A stretch of DNA of 64,000 nucleotides from Alphaproteobacteria bacterium PA2 (GTDB lineage Bacteria; Pseudomonadota; Alphaproteobacteria; Caulobacterales; Caulobacteraceae), in the NCBI GenBank assembly GCA_002256425.1, contig NKIZ01000001.1:1261943-1325942 (forward strand), in the 5' to 3' direction. The position numbers and the translations under genes are program-made. The notes below the pieces were generated by a model. That model was not told the origin of the DNA. It ran no database searches and saw nothing but the letters and a program-made list of their open reading frames with translations. Below are positions 9,203 through 17,676 of this stretch, piece after piece (the first letter of the stretch is position 1; each line of letters opens with the position of its first letter).

Positions 9203-10065
9203 GCCCGTCGGATCACCAGGGTCGCCCAGGCGTCTCGGTGGATGCGACGGACCAGGGTGAAGCCCTTGGACCGATAGGCACCCAGCACCCGGCGTTCCTG
9301 CGACCGCAGCAGGCCAGACAGAATGGCCAGACCGCCGGGCTTCAGGGCCATCTTGATGTCCTGGCTCAGGGCCACAAGGGGCGGGGCCAGGATGTTGGCG
9401 AAGACCAGATCATAGGGCGCCTGGGCCCGGACGCTGACGTGGCCAAGCCCCGAAGCCAGCAGGAACTTGGCCCTGGCCTTGTTCAACTGGGCGTTCTCGC
9501 CGGCGATCCTCACAGAGGGCGCGTCTATATCGGTTCCGACCGCAATCGGGGTCCCGGTTCGCGCGGCGGCGATAGCCAGGACGCCGGTGCCCGCGCCCAC
9601 ATCCAGAACCCGGCCAAAGCGCCTGGCCTTGAGCAGGTCATGATAGGCCTGGAGGCAGCCCACCGTCGTGCCGTGGTGACCGGTGCCAAACGCCGCGCCC
9701 GCCTCGATCCGCAGGTTCACAGTGTTGAGCGGCGCCTTGCCGCCGTCATGGGCGCCGAAAACGAAGAACCGGCCGGCGCGCACGGGCGGCAAACCTGACA
9801 GGGCCATGGCCAGCCAGTCGGCGTCGGCCAGCTTGTCCACCACGGTCTTCATGGGCGGGAATTTCGCCAGCAGGGCGCTCAGGCCCTCCACCTCTTCCGG
9901 CGTCGTTGGGAAGGCGTCGATCCGCCAGACATCCCTGTCCTCGTCTTCCTCGAGGATGGAATAGGTGGCCGCTTCCAGGGCTGGATCGGCGTCAATGGCC
10001 ACGGCGGCGGCTTCGGCCACGGCGCGCGGGCCCCGGGAGACAATCTGATAGGCGTCATCACTCAT
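9199..10065 (-). CDS. prmA: Ribosomal protein L11 methyltransferase
   Basis: A 288-residue SAM-dependent enzyme that trimethylates ribosomal protein L11. Diagnostic features are the prmA signature [20 protein letters not shown] (about residues 122-141), motif [20 protein letters not shown], the acidic GTDIDA, and the catalytic [12 protein letters not shown] loop, followed by [10 protein letters not shown]. The N-terminal domain (about 1-100) is poorly conserved, as usual. The Shine-Dalgarno sequence GGAGGGGG sits inside the 3' arm of a nine-base-pair hairpin described separately. It lies downstream of an alpha/beta hydrolase gene on the same strand. Confidence 0.9.
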   Translation of the reverse strand: MSDDAYQIVSRGPRAVAEAAAVAIDADPALEAATYSILEEDEDRDVWRIDAFPTTPEEVEGLSALLAKFPPMKTVVDKLADADWLAMALSGLPPVRAGRFFVFGAHDGGKAPLNTVNLRIEAGAAFGTGHHGTTVGCLQAYHDLLKARRFGRVLDVGAGTGVLAIAAARTGTPIAVGTDIDAPSVRIAGENAQLNKARAKFLLASGLGHVSVRAQAPYDLVFANILAPPLVALSQDIKMALKPGGLAILSGLLRSQERRVLGAYRSKGFTLVRRIHRDAWATLVIRRA

Positions 10066-10066
10066 G

Positions 10067-10091
10067 CCCCCTCCTGTAGTTGCAGGAGGGG
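10067..10091 (-). promoter_or_regulatory. Hairpin masking the prmA ribosome-binding site
   Basis: On the minus strand CCCCTCCTG (10091-10083), a six-base loop and CAGGAGGGG (10076-10068) form a perfect nine-base-pair stem. The 3' arm contains the purine-rich Shine-Dalgarno sequence of prmA, whose ATG begins two bases further on (10065). No T-run follows, so it is not a textbook terminator. It could block prmA initiation unless a ribosome finishing the upstream hydrolase gene (stop at 10113) opens it. That role is inferred. Confidence 0.6.
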
Positions 10092-10112
10092 CGAAAGGCG
10101 AAGGGGTTTTCG

Positions 10113-11015
10113 TCAGGCTGCGGCTTTTGCCCTTGCGACAGCCCGCTCGATCAGGTCGCCGATCTTCGGGATCAGGCCCTTGGGCAGGTTGTGTCCCATG
10201 CCCGGCAGGACGTGCATTTCAGCGCCCGGCACCACGGCGGCGGTGTCATGTCCGCCTTCGACCGGAACCAGGGGATCGTCGGCGCCATGGATGACCACGG
10301 TGGGCGCCTTGATGGTGGCTATCGCCGTCCGGCGGTCGCCGCTGCCGACAATCGCCGCGTACTGGCGCAGGAAGCCAACCGGATAGAAGGACCGCTCGAA
10401 GTTGTCGCGGATGATCTTGCGCTGGGCGTCCTCGTCAATGGGGTTGTCGGCCCCAGCCATGACCTTCGCACCGGCGACGCCGTGTTCAATAAAGGCCTCA
10501 AGATCCTGGCGTGGATCAGGCCCGCGGTCGGTCAGTCGGGCCATGGCTTCAGGCTTTGCCGGGGGCAGGGCGGGGTTGCCGGTAGTGGACATGATGGAGG
10601 TCAGGGACAGGACCTTGTGCGGATGCTCGGCCGCCAGCATCTGGGCGATCATGCCACCCATGGAGGCCCCGACAATGTGCGCCTTGTCCCAGCCCAGGGC
10701 GTCGACCATGCCCGCAGCGTCCTTCGCCATATCGGAAAGGAAGTAGGGCACGGCAGGCTTCTGGCCGGACATCAGGGCCTTGAAAACCTCGGTCATGTCC
10801 GGAGCGCCGTGCTCCTCGAACTTGTGCGACAGGCCCACATCGCGATTGTCGTAGCGCGCCACCCGGTAACCCCGGGCCGTCAGGTCCTGGACGAAATCCA
10901 TGGGCCAGGCGGTCATCTGGGCGCCCAGGCCCATGATCAGCAGGATGGGCTCGCCGGTCTCCGGACCATGGATGTCGTATTCCAGCGGAATGCCGTTGGC
11001 GGTGATCTGGGGCAT
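10113..11015 (-). CDS. Alpha/beta hydrolase
   Basis: A 300-residue alpha/beta-fold hydrolase. The catalytic triad is visible: nucleophile Ser in [12 protein letters not shown] (about 103-114), Asp in [15 protein letters not shown] (about 243-257) and His in [11 protein letters not shown] (about 275-285). The oxyanion segment is [14 protein letters not shown] with AYDN-type following text ([18 protein letters not shown]), a pattern common in esterases of the TAP-like/aclacinomycin-methylesterase group. The substrate is unknown. It precedes prmA on the same strand, with 47 bases between them. Confidence 0.82.
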   Translation of the reverse strand: MPQITANGIPLEYDIHGPETGEPILLIMGLGAQMTAWPMDFVQDLTARGYRVARYDNRDVGLSHKFEEHGAPDMTEVFKALMSGQKPAVPYFLSDMAKDAAGMVDALGWDKAHIVGASMGGMIAQMLAAEHPHKVLSLTSIMSTTGNPALPPAKPEAMARLTDRGPDPRQDLEAFIEHGVAGAKVMAGADNPIDEDAQRKIIRDNFERSFYPVGFLRQYAAIVGSGDRRTAIATIKAPTVVIHGADDPLVPVEGGHDTAAVVPGAEMHVLPGMGHNLPKGLIPKIGDLIERAVARAKAAA

Positions 11016-11080
11016 GAGGTCTTCCTGAGCGGGGGATTTTCCGCACTTTGCGGCGCCGCTCCCTCCGGAGCAAGCAGGCC

Positions 11081-13414
11081 TCAGGCCTTTTCCAGGAAGC
11101 TGTCTATGACCTTCTTCTCGCCCGCCTTGTCGAAGGCGACGGTGAGCTTGTTGCCCTCCACCGCCTTGACCGCGCCGTAGCCGAACTTCTGGTGGAAGAC
11201 CCGGTCGCCCCGGGCATAGGCGCTGACATGGGCCGTGTCAGAAGTGGCGATCAGGCGACCTTCGCCCTCGATGACGGTCTGCCGACCAGGGTGGCTGCCG
11301 CGATAGTCCTTGGCCTGGGCCCGCCGCCAGCCGGGGGAGTCATACCCCGAGCCGAAGCTGGGGCTCTCGTCCCAGCGGCTTCCGTGCTGCTGCATACCGG
11401 GGCCGCCACCGTAATAGCCGGTCTCGGAGCTGGCCTCGACATTGGCCAGGGGCAGTTCATCCACGAACCGGCTGGGCAGCTGGCTGGTCCACCGTCCATA
11501 GACCTGACGATTGGCGACGAAGGAGATCCGCGCCTCTTCCCGGGCCCGGGTAATGCCCACATAGGCCAGGCGTCGCTCTTCCTCGAGACCCTTCTCGCCG
11601 CTTTCGTCCATGCTGCGCTGGGAGGGGAAGACCCCTTCTTCCCAGCCGGGCAGGAAGACCAGGGGGAATTCCAGGCCCTTGGCCGAGTGCAGGGTCATGA
11701 TCTGCACGGCGTCGGCCTGGGGGCCGCGGTCCATGTCCATGACCAGGGAGACGTGCTCAAGATAGGCCTGCAGGGTGTCGAAGGCGCCCATGGACTGGAC
11801 CAGCTCCTTCAGGTTTTCCAGCCGGGTCTGGGCGGTGGGCGTCTTGTCCAGACGCAGGGCGTCGGTATAGCCGCTCTCCTCCAGCACCTGCTCCATCAGC
11901 CGGGCATGGGCCACGGTCTGGGCCTGGGCCCGCCAGCGGTCCAGGTCGCGGATGAAGTTGGAAAGCGACGTCCTGGTCCTGGCGGGGAGTTCGTCCGTTG
12001 CGGCGGCGTCCCGCGCAGCTGTCATCACCGACACTCCGCCCAGCCGTGCGATCTGCAAAAGTTTCTGCACCGAGGACTCGCCGATCCCGCGCTTGGGGGT
12101 GTTGATGATCCGCTCGAAGGCCAGGTCGTCGTCCGGTGACTGGATCAGGCGCAGATAGGCGTGGGCGTCACGGATTTCCGCCCGCTCGAAAAACCGCGGT
12201 CCGCCGACCACGGTGTAGGGAATGGACAGCAGGACGAACCGCTCTTCAAAGGCCCGCATCTGGAAGGAGGCCCGGACCAGGATTGCCACGTCGCGGTACT
12301 TGCGCGGGTCTTTCTCGGTGGTTCCCTTGCGGGCCCGCTCGATCTCGTCGGCGATCAGCCGGCTCTCGGCCTCGCCGTCCCAGACGCCGCGGACAATGAC
12401 CTTCTCGCCGCCATTCTGTTCGGTCCACAGGGTCTTGCCCAGCCGGCCCTTGTTGGCGCTGATCAGGCCTGACGCCGCCGCGAGGATGTGGCTGGTTGAA
12501 CGATAGTTCCGCTCAAGGCGGATCACGGTGGCGCCCGGGAAGTCCCGCTCGAACCGCAGGATGTTGTCCACTTCGGCGCCCCGCCAGCCATAGATCGACT
12601 GGTCGTCATCGCCCACGCAGCAGACATTCTGGCTGGCCTGGCCCAGCAGGCGCAGCCACAGATACTGGGCGACATTGGTGTCCTGGTATTCGTCCACCAG
12701 AATGTAGCGGAACCGCCGGTGGAACTCGGCCAGCACGTCCGGCTTGGTCATGAATATGGTCAGGTTGTGCAGCAGCAGGTCGCCGAAGTCGCAGGCGTTC
12801 AGCACCCGCAGGCGCTCCTGATACAGGCGATAGAGGGTCTGGCCCTTGTTGTTGGCGAACTGGGCGCCCTCGGCCGGGGGCAGCTTGTCCGGCGTCCAGC
12901 CCCGGTTCTTCCAGTGGTCGATCAGGCCGGCAAGGGTCTTGGGCGTCCAGCGCTTGTGATCAACGCCCTCGGCCTCCATCACTTGCTTGAGCAGGCGTTC
13001 CTGATCATCGGTGTCGAGGATGGTGTAGTTCGACTTCAGCCCAACCAGCTCGGAATGCCTGCGCAGGATCTGGGCGGCGACGGAGTGGAATGTGCCCAGC
13101 CACCTGAGCCCCTCGGCCTCCGGGCCGATGATGTGGGTGATGCGCTCGCGCATTTCCCGTGCGGCCTTGTTGGTGAAGGTCACCACCAGCAGTTCCCAGG
13201 GCTTGGCCTTGCCGGTCGAGAGTATGTGGGCCAGCCGGGTGGTCAGGACCCGGGTCTTGCCGGTTCCGGCGCCCGCCAGGACGAGCACCGGACCCTCGGT
13301 CGCCTCGACGGCGGCGCGCTGTTCCGGGTTCAGGCCCTCAAGATAGTCCGGCCCCCGAACGCGCGCGAGGTCGCTGATGCGGGGTGAGGGCAGGGGTGAT
13401 TCAGGCGCGGACAT
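11081..13414 (-). CDS. uvrD: ATP-dependent DNA helicase, UvrD/PcrA/Rep type
   Basis: A 777-residue SF1A helicase that unwinds DNA 3'-5' in repair and replication restart. Motifs in order: Walker A LAGAGTGKTRVLTTRLAH (about 47-64), motif Ia VTFTNKAAREM, Walker B DEYQDTN, motif III GDDDQSIYGWRGA, motif IV RLERNYRST, motif V TLHSAKGLEFPLVFLPG and motif VI YVGITRAREEA. The C-terminus ends in a Tudor-like segment (GDRVFHQKFGYGAVKAVEGN, then KKVIDSFLEKA) typical of UvrD/PcrA rather than Rep. It is a single gene; the next gene upstream on this strand is a small ribbon-helix-helix protein. Confidence 0.92.
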   Translation of the reverse strand: MSAPESPLPSPRISDLARVRGPDYLEGLNPEQRAAVEATEGPVLVLAGAGTGKTRVLTTRLAHILSTGKAKPWELLVVTFTNKAAREMRERITHIIGPEAEGLRWLGTFHSVAAQILRRHSELVGLKSNYTILDTDDQERLLKQVMEAEGVDHKRWTPKTLAGLIDHWKNRGWTPDKLPPAEGAQFANNKGQTLYRLYQERLRVLNACDFGDLLLHNLTIFMTKPDVLAEFHRRFRYILVDEYQDTNVAQYLWLRLLGQASQNVCCVGDDDQSIYGWRGAEVDNILRFERDFPGATVIRLERNYRSTSHILAAASGLISANKGRLGKTLWTEQNGGEKVIVRGVWDGEAESRLIADEIERARKGTTEKDPRKYRDVAILVRASFQMRAFEERFVLLSIPYTVVGGPRFFERAEIRDAHAYLRLIQSPDDDLAFERIINTPKRGIGESSVQKLLQIARLGGVSVMTAARDAAATDELPARTRTSLSNFIRDLDRWRAQAQTVAHARLMEQVLEESGYTDALRLDKTPTAQTRLENLKELVQSMGAFDTLQAYLEHVSLVMDMDRGPQADAVQIMTLHSAKGLEFPLVFLPGWEEGVFPSQRSMDESGEKGLEEERRLAYVGITRAREEARISFVANRQVYGRWTSQLPSRFVDELPLANVEASSETGYYGGGPGMQQHGSRWDESPSFGSGYDSPGWRRAQAKDYRGSHPGRQTVIEGEGRLIATSDTAHVSAYARGDRVFHQKFGYGAVKAVEGNKLTVAFDKAGEKKVIDSFLEKA

Positions 13415-13479
13415 GGGAACATATGTAGCACAAACCCCGCCCTGCTTAAGGGGGGCGATGCCGAAAGGGCTTCAGGCCC

Positions 13480-13692
13480 TCAGCGCTGTCCGGCGTAAGC
13501 CAGGGCGGTGACCCGACAGGCTGACGCCAGCGGGCTTTCGCCCCGGCCCTGATCGACCTTTGCGATCAGTCCGGCCATGCTGAGGCCTTCGGATTTCGCC
13601 ATGTCCTCAAGCACGGCCCAGAACTCAGGTTCCAGGGCCATGGAGGTCGCGTGGCCAGCGAGGAGAATCGATCTTTTACGAAGTCTGGGCAT
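13480..13692 (-). CDS. Ribbon-helix-helix domain protein
   Basis: A 70-residue protein. RSILLAGHATSMALEPEFW is the DNA-contacting beta-strand plus first helix, and the second helix is SMAGLIAKVDQG; together they match the RHH_4 (Arc/MetJ-like) group often found in alphaproteobacteria. It likely binds DNA as a dimer. A GTG one codon before the ATG at 13692 is an alternative start. It is divergent from coq4, and the region between them holds an 18-base palindrome that could be its operator. Confidence 0.8.
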   Translation of the reverse strand: MPRLRKRSILLAGHATSMALEPEFWAVLEDMAKSEGLSMAGLIAKVDQGRGESPLASACRVTALAYAGQR

Positions 13693-13762
13693 CACAAGTG
13701 CACACGCCCTAATTGCGAGAAGAAGGCAAGCCCAATTTTACCGAGTTAACGTTAAGGCAATT

Positions 13763-13780
13763 TCACTTGCATAAAAGTGA
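13763..13780. promoter_or_regulatory. Palindrome in the RHH/coq4 divergent region
   Basis: TCACTT (13763-13768), six bases, then AAGTGA (13775-13780) form a perfect inverted repeat. Just upstream lies TTAACGTTAA (13746-13755), itself palindromic. The stretch 13730-13780 is notably AT-rich for this genome, as expected of a promoter. Binding by the divergently encoded ribbon-helix-helix protein is an inference from position and symmetry only. Confidence 0.4.
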
Positions 13781-13829
13781 CGCTGTCGTCATCTTTCGAT
13801 CAAGTCAGCTTTTCAAGGTCCTCCCCCCA

Positions 13830-14600
13830 ATGACCGCCGACATTGTCAGTCTCAATCCTTCGAAACCCAAAGCCAGCCTTGCGCCACGGCTTGAATGGGG
13901 CAAGGCCCTGGCCGCCCTTCGTCGCCTTCTGGCCGACAAGGAAGACACAACTGCCGTTTTTGAAATCATGCGCGCCCTGAATGGCGACACCATCAAGAAG
14001 GGCTATGACCGTCTTCTGACCGTCCCGGACGGCGGCCGCATGGCTTATGAGGCAAGAGAGTTGGCGCCCAGACTTATGGATGACGCCTGGCTGGACAGCT
14101 TCGCACCCGGGTCGGTCGGTGCAGCCTATCGTGACTTCATCAGGTCGGAAAACCTCTCGGCCGAGGGTCTCGCCGAAGTCAGCCGCACCACGGGCGACGA
14201 CATCGAGGTCAAGCATCCCTATGCCTGGTTTGGTCGTCGCAACCGCGATGTCCATGATCTCTGGCATGTTCTCAGCGGCTATCATCGCGACGCCCTCGGC
14301 GAGGCCTGTCTGGTGGCGTTTTCCTATGCCCAGACCAAGGGCCTCGGTTGGGCCCTGATCGCTGTCGGCGCAGTCCTGCGCAGCCGCAAGGGCGACTATC
14401 CCTATCCGAAAGCGATCTGGCAGGGCTATCAGCGGGGCAAGGCCGCAGCCTGGCTGCTGGGCGAAGACTATGAGCGTCTGATGGCGGAACCCCTTGAGGC
14501 CGCCCGCAAGCGCCTGAACATCACCCCGGCCACCCTCTACAACGCCATTCCGCCCGAAGCCCGCGATACGGTCCTGCCGGCGACCCAGATGGCGGCCTGA
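13830..14600 (+). CDS. coq4: Coq4-family ubiquinone biosynthesis protein
   Basis: A 256-residue Coq4 homologue. The family's metal-binding motif HDxxH-(11 residues)-E is intact in VHDLWHVLSGYHRDALGEA (about residues 138-156). Coq4 is needed for ubiquinone synthesis, acting as a scaffold and, from work on the eukaryotic protein, in C1 processing of the quinone head group. The start is placed at ATG 13830 because the family-like sequence begins there; the frame is open to 13713 but that part covers the AT-rich promoter. A clear terminator follows. Confidence 0.85.
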   Translation: MTADIVSLNPSKPKASLAPRLEWGKALAALRRLLADKEDTTAVFEIMRALNGDTIKKGYDRLLTVPDGGRMAYEARELAPRLMDDAWLDSFAPGSVGAAYRDFIRSENLSAEGLAEVSRTTGDDIEVKHPYAWFGRRNRDVHDLWHVLSGYHRDALGEACLVAFSYAQTKGLGWALIAVGAVLRSRKGDYPYPKAIWQGYQRGKAAAWLLGEDYERLMAEPLEAARKRLNITPATLYNAIPPEARDTVLPATQMAA

Positions 14601-14624
14601 TCTGAAGCCGGCATCATGCTGTAT

Positions 14625-14651
14625 CGGCCGGGGCTTCGCCCGGCCGGTTTT
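14625..14651 (+). terminator. Rho-independent terminator after coq4
   Basis: CGGCCGGG (14625-14632) pairs with CCCGGCCG (14639-14646) around a six-base loop, followed by GTTTT (14647-14651). It lies 24 bases past the coq4 stop and is a canonical GC stem with a short T-run. Confidence 0.8.
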
Positions 14652-14712
14652 GGCAGTTCATTAATCTAAAGAACCTAGCCTTCCCGGCGCATAGCTGAAG
14701 GTTAGTCTGGTC

Positions 14713-15741
14713 GTGACCATTGCATCTGATACCGCGGATTCACAGGCCGCGCTGCGGCCGAAACTCCGCCTCGGCATGCTGGCTGTGTGCTGCGCCTATG
14801 CGGTCTTCGTGGCCCTGGTCGTCAAGTTTCTGCCGGCCCTGCTGCCCGACCGGGTGAGCCTGGATTTCCTGTCCCATCAGCTGGTGATTGATCGCATCCA
14901 CACCAGATTGCTGGACAATCTCTACATGCTGGTCGCCTTCCTGCCCCTGGCCTTCCTGATCGAGGGCATTCTGGTCGGCTGGGAAACGTGTTCCTTCCGC
15001 CAGATCTTCCTCTCGCCCACAGCTTCGGTGAAGAGCGACATCGCCGTACTGGTCCTTGACCAGCTGCATCTGTTTTCGATTGTCGGTCGCATACTGATGT
15101 TCGGCGCCTCCATGATCTCCTGGATGTGGTTGCGCCAGCTCATCGCCGACAAGACAGGCTTCGCCGTCGACCCCAGCGGGATACCCCTGCCCATTCAGGT
15201 GGTCATTTTCTTCTTCATTTCCAGCTTCTTCGACTACTGGACCCACCGGGCGTCCCACTCGGCGCTGCTCTGGCCCATTCACCGCTATCACCACTCGGCG
15301 GAGGATTTCTGCATCCTCACCAGCGGGCGGCAGCACCCGGCCAATTTCGTGCCGATCTTCTTCATGAACCTGCCCATGGCCCTGCTGGGCGCCCAGCCGG
15401 AGGTCATGATCTATGTGGTTGTCCTGACCCAGCTCCCCGGCCTTCTGATCCATTCGAAGATCAACTCGGACTGGGGCTGGATCGGAAAATACCTTCTGCA
15501 GTCGCCGGTGCATCACCGCATGCACCACAAGCTCGACATGACCCACCCGACCATCCACTTCTCGACGGTTCCGATCTGGGATCGGCTCTTTGGCACCTGG
15601 GATGACTACTACAATCCCGACGAGCCGATCGGCGTCGATACCCGTTACCGGCATGGGTTCTGGATCGTTCCGGACATGGTCCGTGACTATATCGACCTCT
15701 GGAAGGGCTTTTTCGCCCTGGTCTGGAAGCCAGCCAAATAG
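14713..15741 (+). CDS. Sterol desaturase / fatty acid hydroxylase family
   Basis: A 342-residue integral-membrane di-iron oxygenase. Histidine clusters typical of the superfamily are present: WTHRASHSALLWPIHRYHHS (about residues 177-196) and SPVHHRMHHKLDMTHPTIHF (about 262-281). Several hydrophobic segments (LAVCCAYAVFVALVVKFLPAL, NLYMLVAFLPLAFLIEGILV, PIQVVIFFFISSFFDYW) flank them. It probably hydroxylates or desaturates a lipid. It starts with GTG at 14713, with AAGG 12 bases upstream. It follows the coq4 terminator, so it should have its own promoter. Confidence 0.82.
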   Translation: MTIASDTADSQAALRPKLRLGMLAVCCAYAVFVALVVKFLPALLPDRVSLDFLSHQLVIDRIHTRLLDNLYMLVAFLPLAFLIEGILVGWETCSFRQIFLSPTASVKSDIAVLVLDQLHLFSIVGRILMFGASMISWMWLRQLIADKTGFAVDPSGIPLPIQVVIFFFISSFFDYWTHRASHSALLWPIHRYHHSAEDFCILTSGRQHPANFVPIFFMNLPMALLGAQPEVMIYVVVLTQLPGLLIHSKINSDWGWIGKYLLQSPVHHRMHHKLDMTHPTIHFSTVPIWDRLFGTWDDYYNPDEPIGVDTRYRHGFWIVPDMVRDYIDLWKGFFALVWKPAK

Positions 15742-15858
15742 CTGTCATCCCGGCCCATAGCCGGATGGACGGCCTGACTTTGACGCCTGGCCGGATTTGT
15801 TCCTATCCTCACCCGCAACAGCCGTCAGGCGGCGGCCATTGGGGTCAGGAGCAGGGTC

Positions 15859-16653
15859 ATGTCTGAAGTCGTCGTCGAAGATCGCGGTCCTGTCCGCTGG
15901 ATCATCCTCAACCGCCCCGAAGTGATGAACGCCATTACCGGCCGGATGCTGGGCGAACTGAATGACGCCCTGAAATCGGCTGACGATACCGACTCCGTCC
16001 GGGTGGTGGTCCTGACCGGCGCAGGCCGCGGCTTCTGTTCCGGGCTGGACCTCAAGCAGGCGGCTGCCGGGGAGGGGATTGGCGGCTCGGGCCTGGCCAG
16101 CGCCGGCGCACGGCACCACTCCACCCGCGAGATCTGCACCGTCACCCTGCAGCGCATGGACAAGCCGGTGATCGGCGCCATCAACGGCGTAGCGGCAGGC
16201 TATGGGCTGGATCTGGCCCTGGGCTGCGATATCCGTCTGATGTCAGACCGCGCCAGCCTCATGCCCGGCTTCACCAGGCGCGGCGTCATCCCCGAAAGCG
16301 GCGGCACCTGGTACCTGCCCCGTTTGCTGGGCTGGGCAAAGGCCTGCGAGGTGGCCATGCTTGGTGAGACCCTGAACGCCGAGGCCTCGGTCAGTTATGG
16401 CCTCGCCAACAAGGCTGTCCCTGCGGACGAATTCGAAGCTGAGGTCACAGCATGGGCCGAAAAGATCGCGGCCAACGCGCCCCTGGCTGTCACCGAGATG
16501 AAGCGACTGTTCCGTCACGGGCTTACCCAGGACTTCGAAAGCCATTCGCACCATGTGCTGATGAGCCTGCTGAACCTGTTCCGGTCCAACGATTTCAAGG
16601 AGGGCGTCCAGTCCTTCGTCGAGCGGCGACCGCCGGTCTTCAACGGGGACTAG
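15859..16653 (+). CDS. Enoyl-CoA hydratase/isomerase family
   Basis: A 264-residue crotonase-fold protein. The oxyanion-hole segment is VLTGAGRGFCSGLDLKQAAA (about 50-69), and the second is NGVAAGYGLDLALGCDIRLM (about 111-130), followed by PGFTRRGVIPESGGTWYLPR with the catalytic-position Glu. It acts on acyl-CoA thioesters, most likely in beta-oxidation or a related degradation route. It stands alone and converges with DUF2490. The exact reaction (hydratase or isomerase) cannot be told. Confidence 0.85.
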   Translation: MSEVVVEDRGPVRWIILNRPEVMNAITGRMLGELNDALKSADDTDSVRVVVLTGAGRGFCSGLDLKQAAAGEGIGGSGLASAGARHHSTREICTVTLQRMDKPVIGAINGVAAGYGLDLALGCDIRLMSDRASLMPGFTRRGVIPESGGTWYLPRLLGWAKACEVAMLGETLNAEASVSYGLANKAVPADEFEAEVTAWAEKIAANAPLAVTEMKRLFRHGLTQDFESHSHHVLMSLLNLFRSNDFKEGVQSFVERRPPVFNGD

Positions 16654-16669
16654 GCCCGGCCCCGCCGCA

Positions 16670-17338
16670 TCAGAAGCGGGTGTTCAGGGTCATGCTGAGA
16701 ATGTGATCCACCCGGTTGGCGCCACGGCGGACAACCACCTGGTTTATATATCCGGGTTCGAGGGTCACTGTCGGGCTCAGGGGCGTCGCCACACCGACAA
16801 AATTGCGCCAGTTGGTGACATCCCTTTGCTGGAAGCTGGTCTTGTTGAGCCCGACAAAGGGCTCGGTCCAGACGACGCCGGTGAGCTTGTCATTGATCGG
16901 CGCCGTCAGGCGCAGCTGCTGGCGCAGCCGCCAGCCGACGCCATCGCGGTCCACCACCCACCTTTGCTCAAGCCGGGTGCGCGAAGACAGGGTCAGCCCC
17001 TTGCCATCGCCCATCAGCCGGACGGACAGTTGCTGGAACACTCTGTGCTCTTGGGTGGAGGCTGCGCCCTTGGGTGCGTTGAGGGTATAGACATAGCCCA
17101 GATAGGCCGTGGTGGTCGGCGTGAACTTGTAGCCGATCATCGGGCGCAGCTGGAACTGGCCCAGCCTGGAGGAGTCACTGGTGAAGCGCTCCTGCGCCTC
17201 CAGCCAGAGCACGCCCTTTTCACCAACCCCGATGGACGCGGTCTGCGCCAGCCAGGTGTTGAAGTCCTCATCCGTGGCATGAGCCGAGCCAGCGGCGGTC
17301 ACAGTGAGCGCCAGGGCGATCAGGGCGGCGGATTTCAT
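16670..17338 (-). CDS. DUF2490 outer-membrane-type protein
   Basis: A 222-residue protein with a signal peptide (SAALIALALTVTAAGSAHA) and an alternating hydrophobic/polar pattern ending in an aromatic C-terminal strand (LSMTLNTRF), as in outer-membrane beta-barrels. FNTWLAQTASIGVGEKGVLW and the repeated LEQRWVV / LRQQLRL type strands match DUF2490. Family members are uncharacterised barrel proteins. It converges with the enoyl-CoA hydratase gene, with 16 bases between stops. Confidence 0.8.
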   Translation of the reverse strand: MKSAALIALALTVTAAGSAHATDEDFNTWLAQTASIGVGEKGVLWLEAQERFTSDSSRLGQFQLRPMIGYKFTPTTTAYLGYVYTLNAPKGAASTQEHRVFQQLSVRLMGDGKGLTLSSRTRLEQRWVVDRDGVGWRLRQQLRLTAPINDKLTGVVWTEPFVGLNKTSFQQRDVTNWRNFVGVATPLSPTVTLEPGYINQVVVRRGANRVDHILSMTLNTRF

Positions 17339-17513
17339 GGGCGAGTTCCTGGATTGGCATCGAAAACAGCTGCAGACCGTCAGGCCTGCCTTGCTCCGTG
17401 CACGTACAATGAGTCGGCGGCGGTCGGCTCCAGGATATAGAGCCGGGTCATTGTAGCCGAGACCCTGACGAGGTTTCCAGATGGTGCGATGTCGGAAAAC
17501 GGAGGCAGGATCC

Positions 17514-17546
17514 TGTCCGGCCTGAAGGGGGCGTTCAGGCCGGACA
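17514..17546 (-). terminator. Long perfect stem-loop after carbonic anhydrase
   Basis: TGTCCGGCCTGAA (17514-17526) and TTCAGGCCGGACA (17534-17546) form a 13-base-pair perfect stem with a seven-base loop. It lies in the 338-base gap between the carbonic anhydrase stop and the DUF2490 start, both on the minus strand, so it probably ends the carbonic anhydrase transcript. No T-run follows on either strand, so an intergenic palindromic repeat is the alternative. The rest of the gap shows no gene. Confidence 0.5.
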
Positions 17547-17562
17547 AGGTCCCCGGATCATG

Positions 17563-17591
17563 CGCCGATTGGGGGGGGGCGGTAATCGGCG
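17563..17591. repeat. Inverted repeat with nine-G loop
   Basis: CGCCGATT (17563-17570) and AATCGGCG (17584-17591) are perfect eight-base arms enclosing a loop that begins with nine consecutive G (17571-17579). It is noncoding and lies just before the long stem-loop when read from the carbonic anhydrase gene. Such G tracts are slippage-prone, so the length may vary between cells or be misread by sequencing. Confidence 0.6.
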
Positions 17592-17676
17592 TAAGACATG
17601 ATCCGTCGCTTGGGATGAGCTTTTGTCATCCCGGGAAGCGATTTGGCCCTGCGGGGTAGCAAGGGCCGTCAATCGC

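Noticed and set aside
10080..11180. 366-codon plus-strand frame opposite the alpha/beta hydrolase
   Set aside because: The minus-strand gene has a full catalytic triad; the plus-strand product has no recognisable motif.
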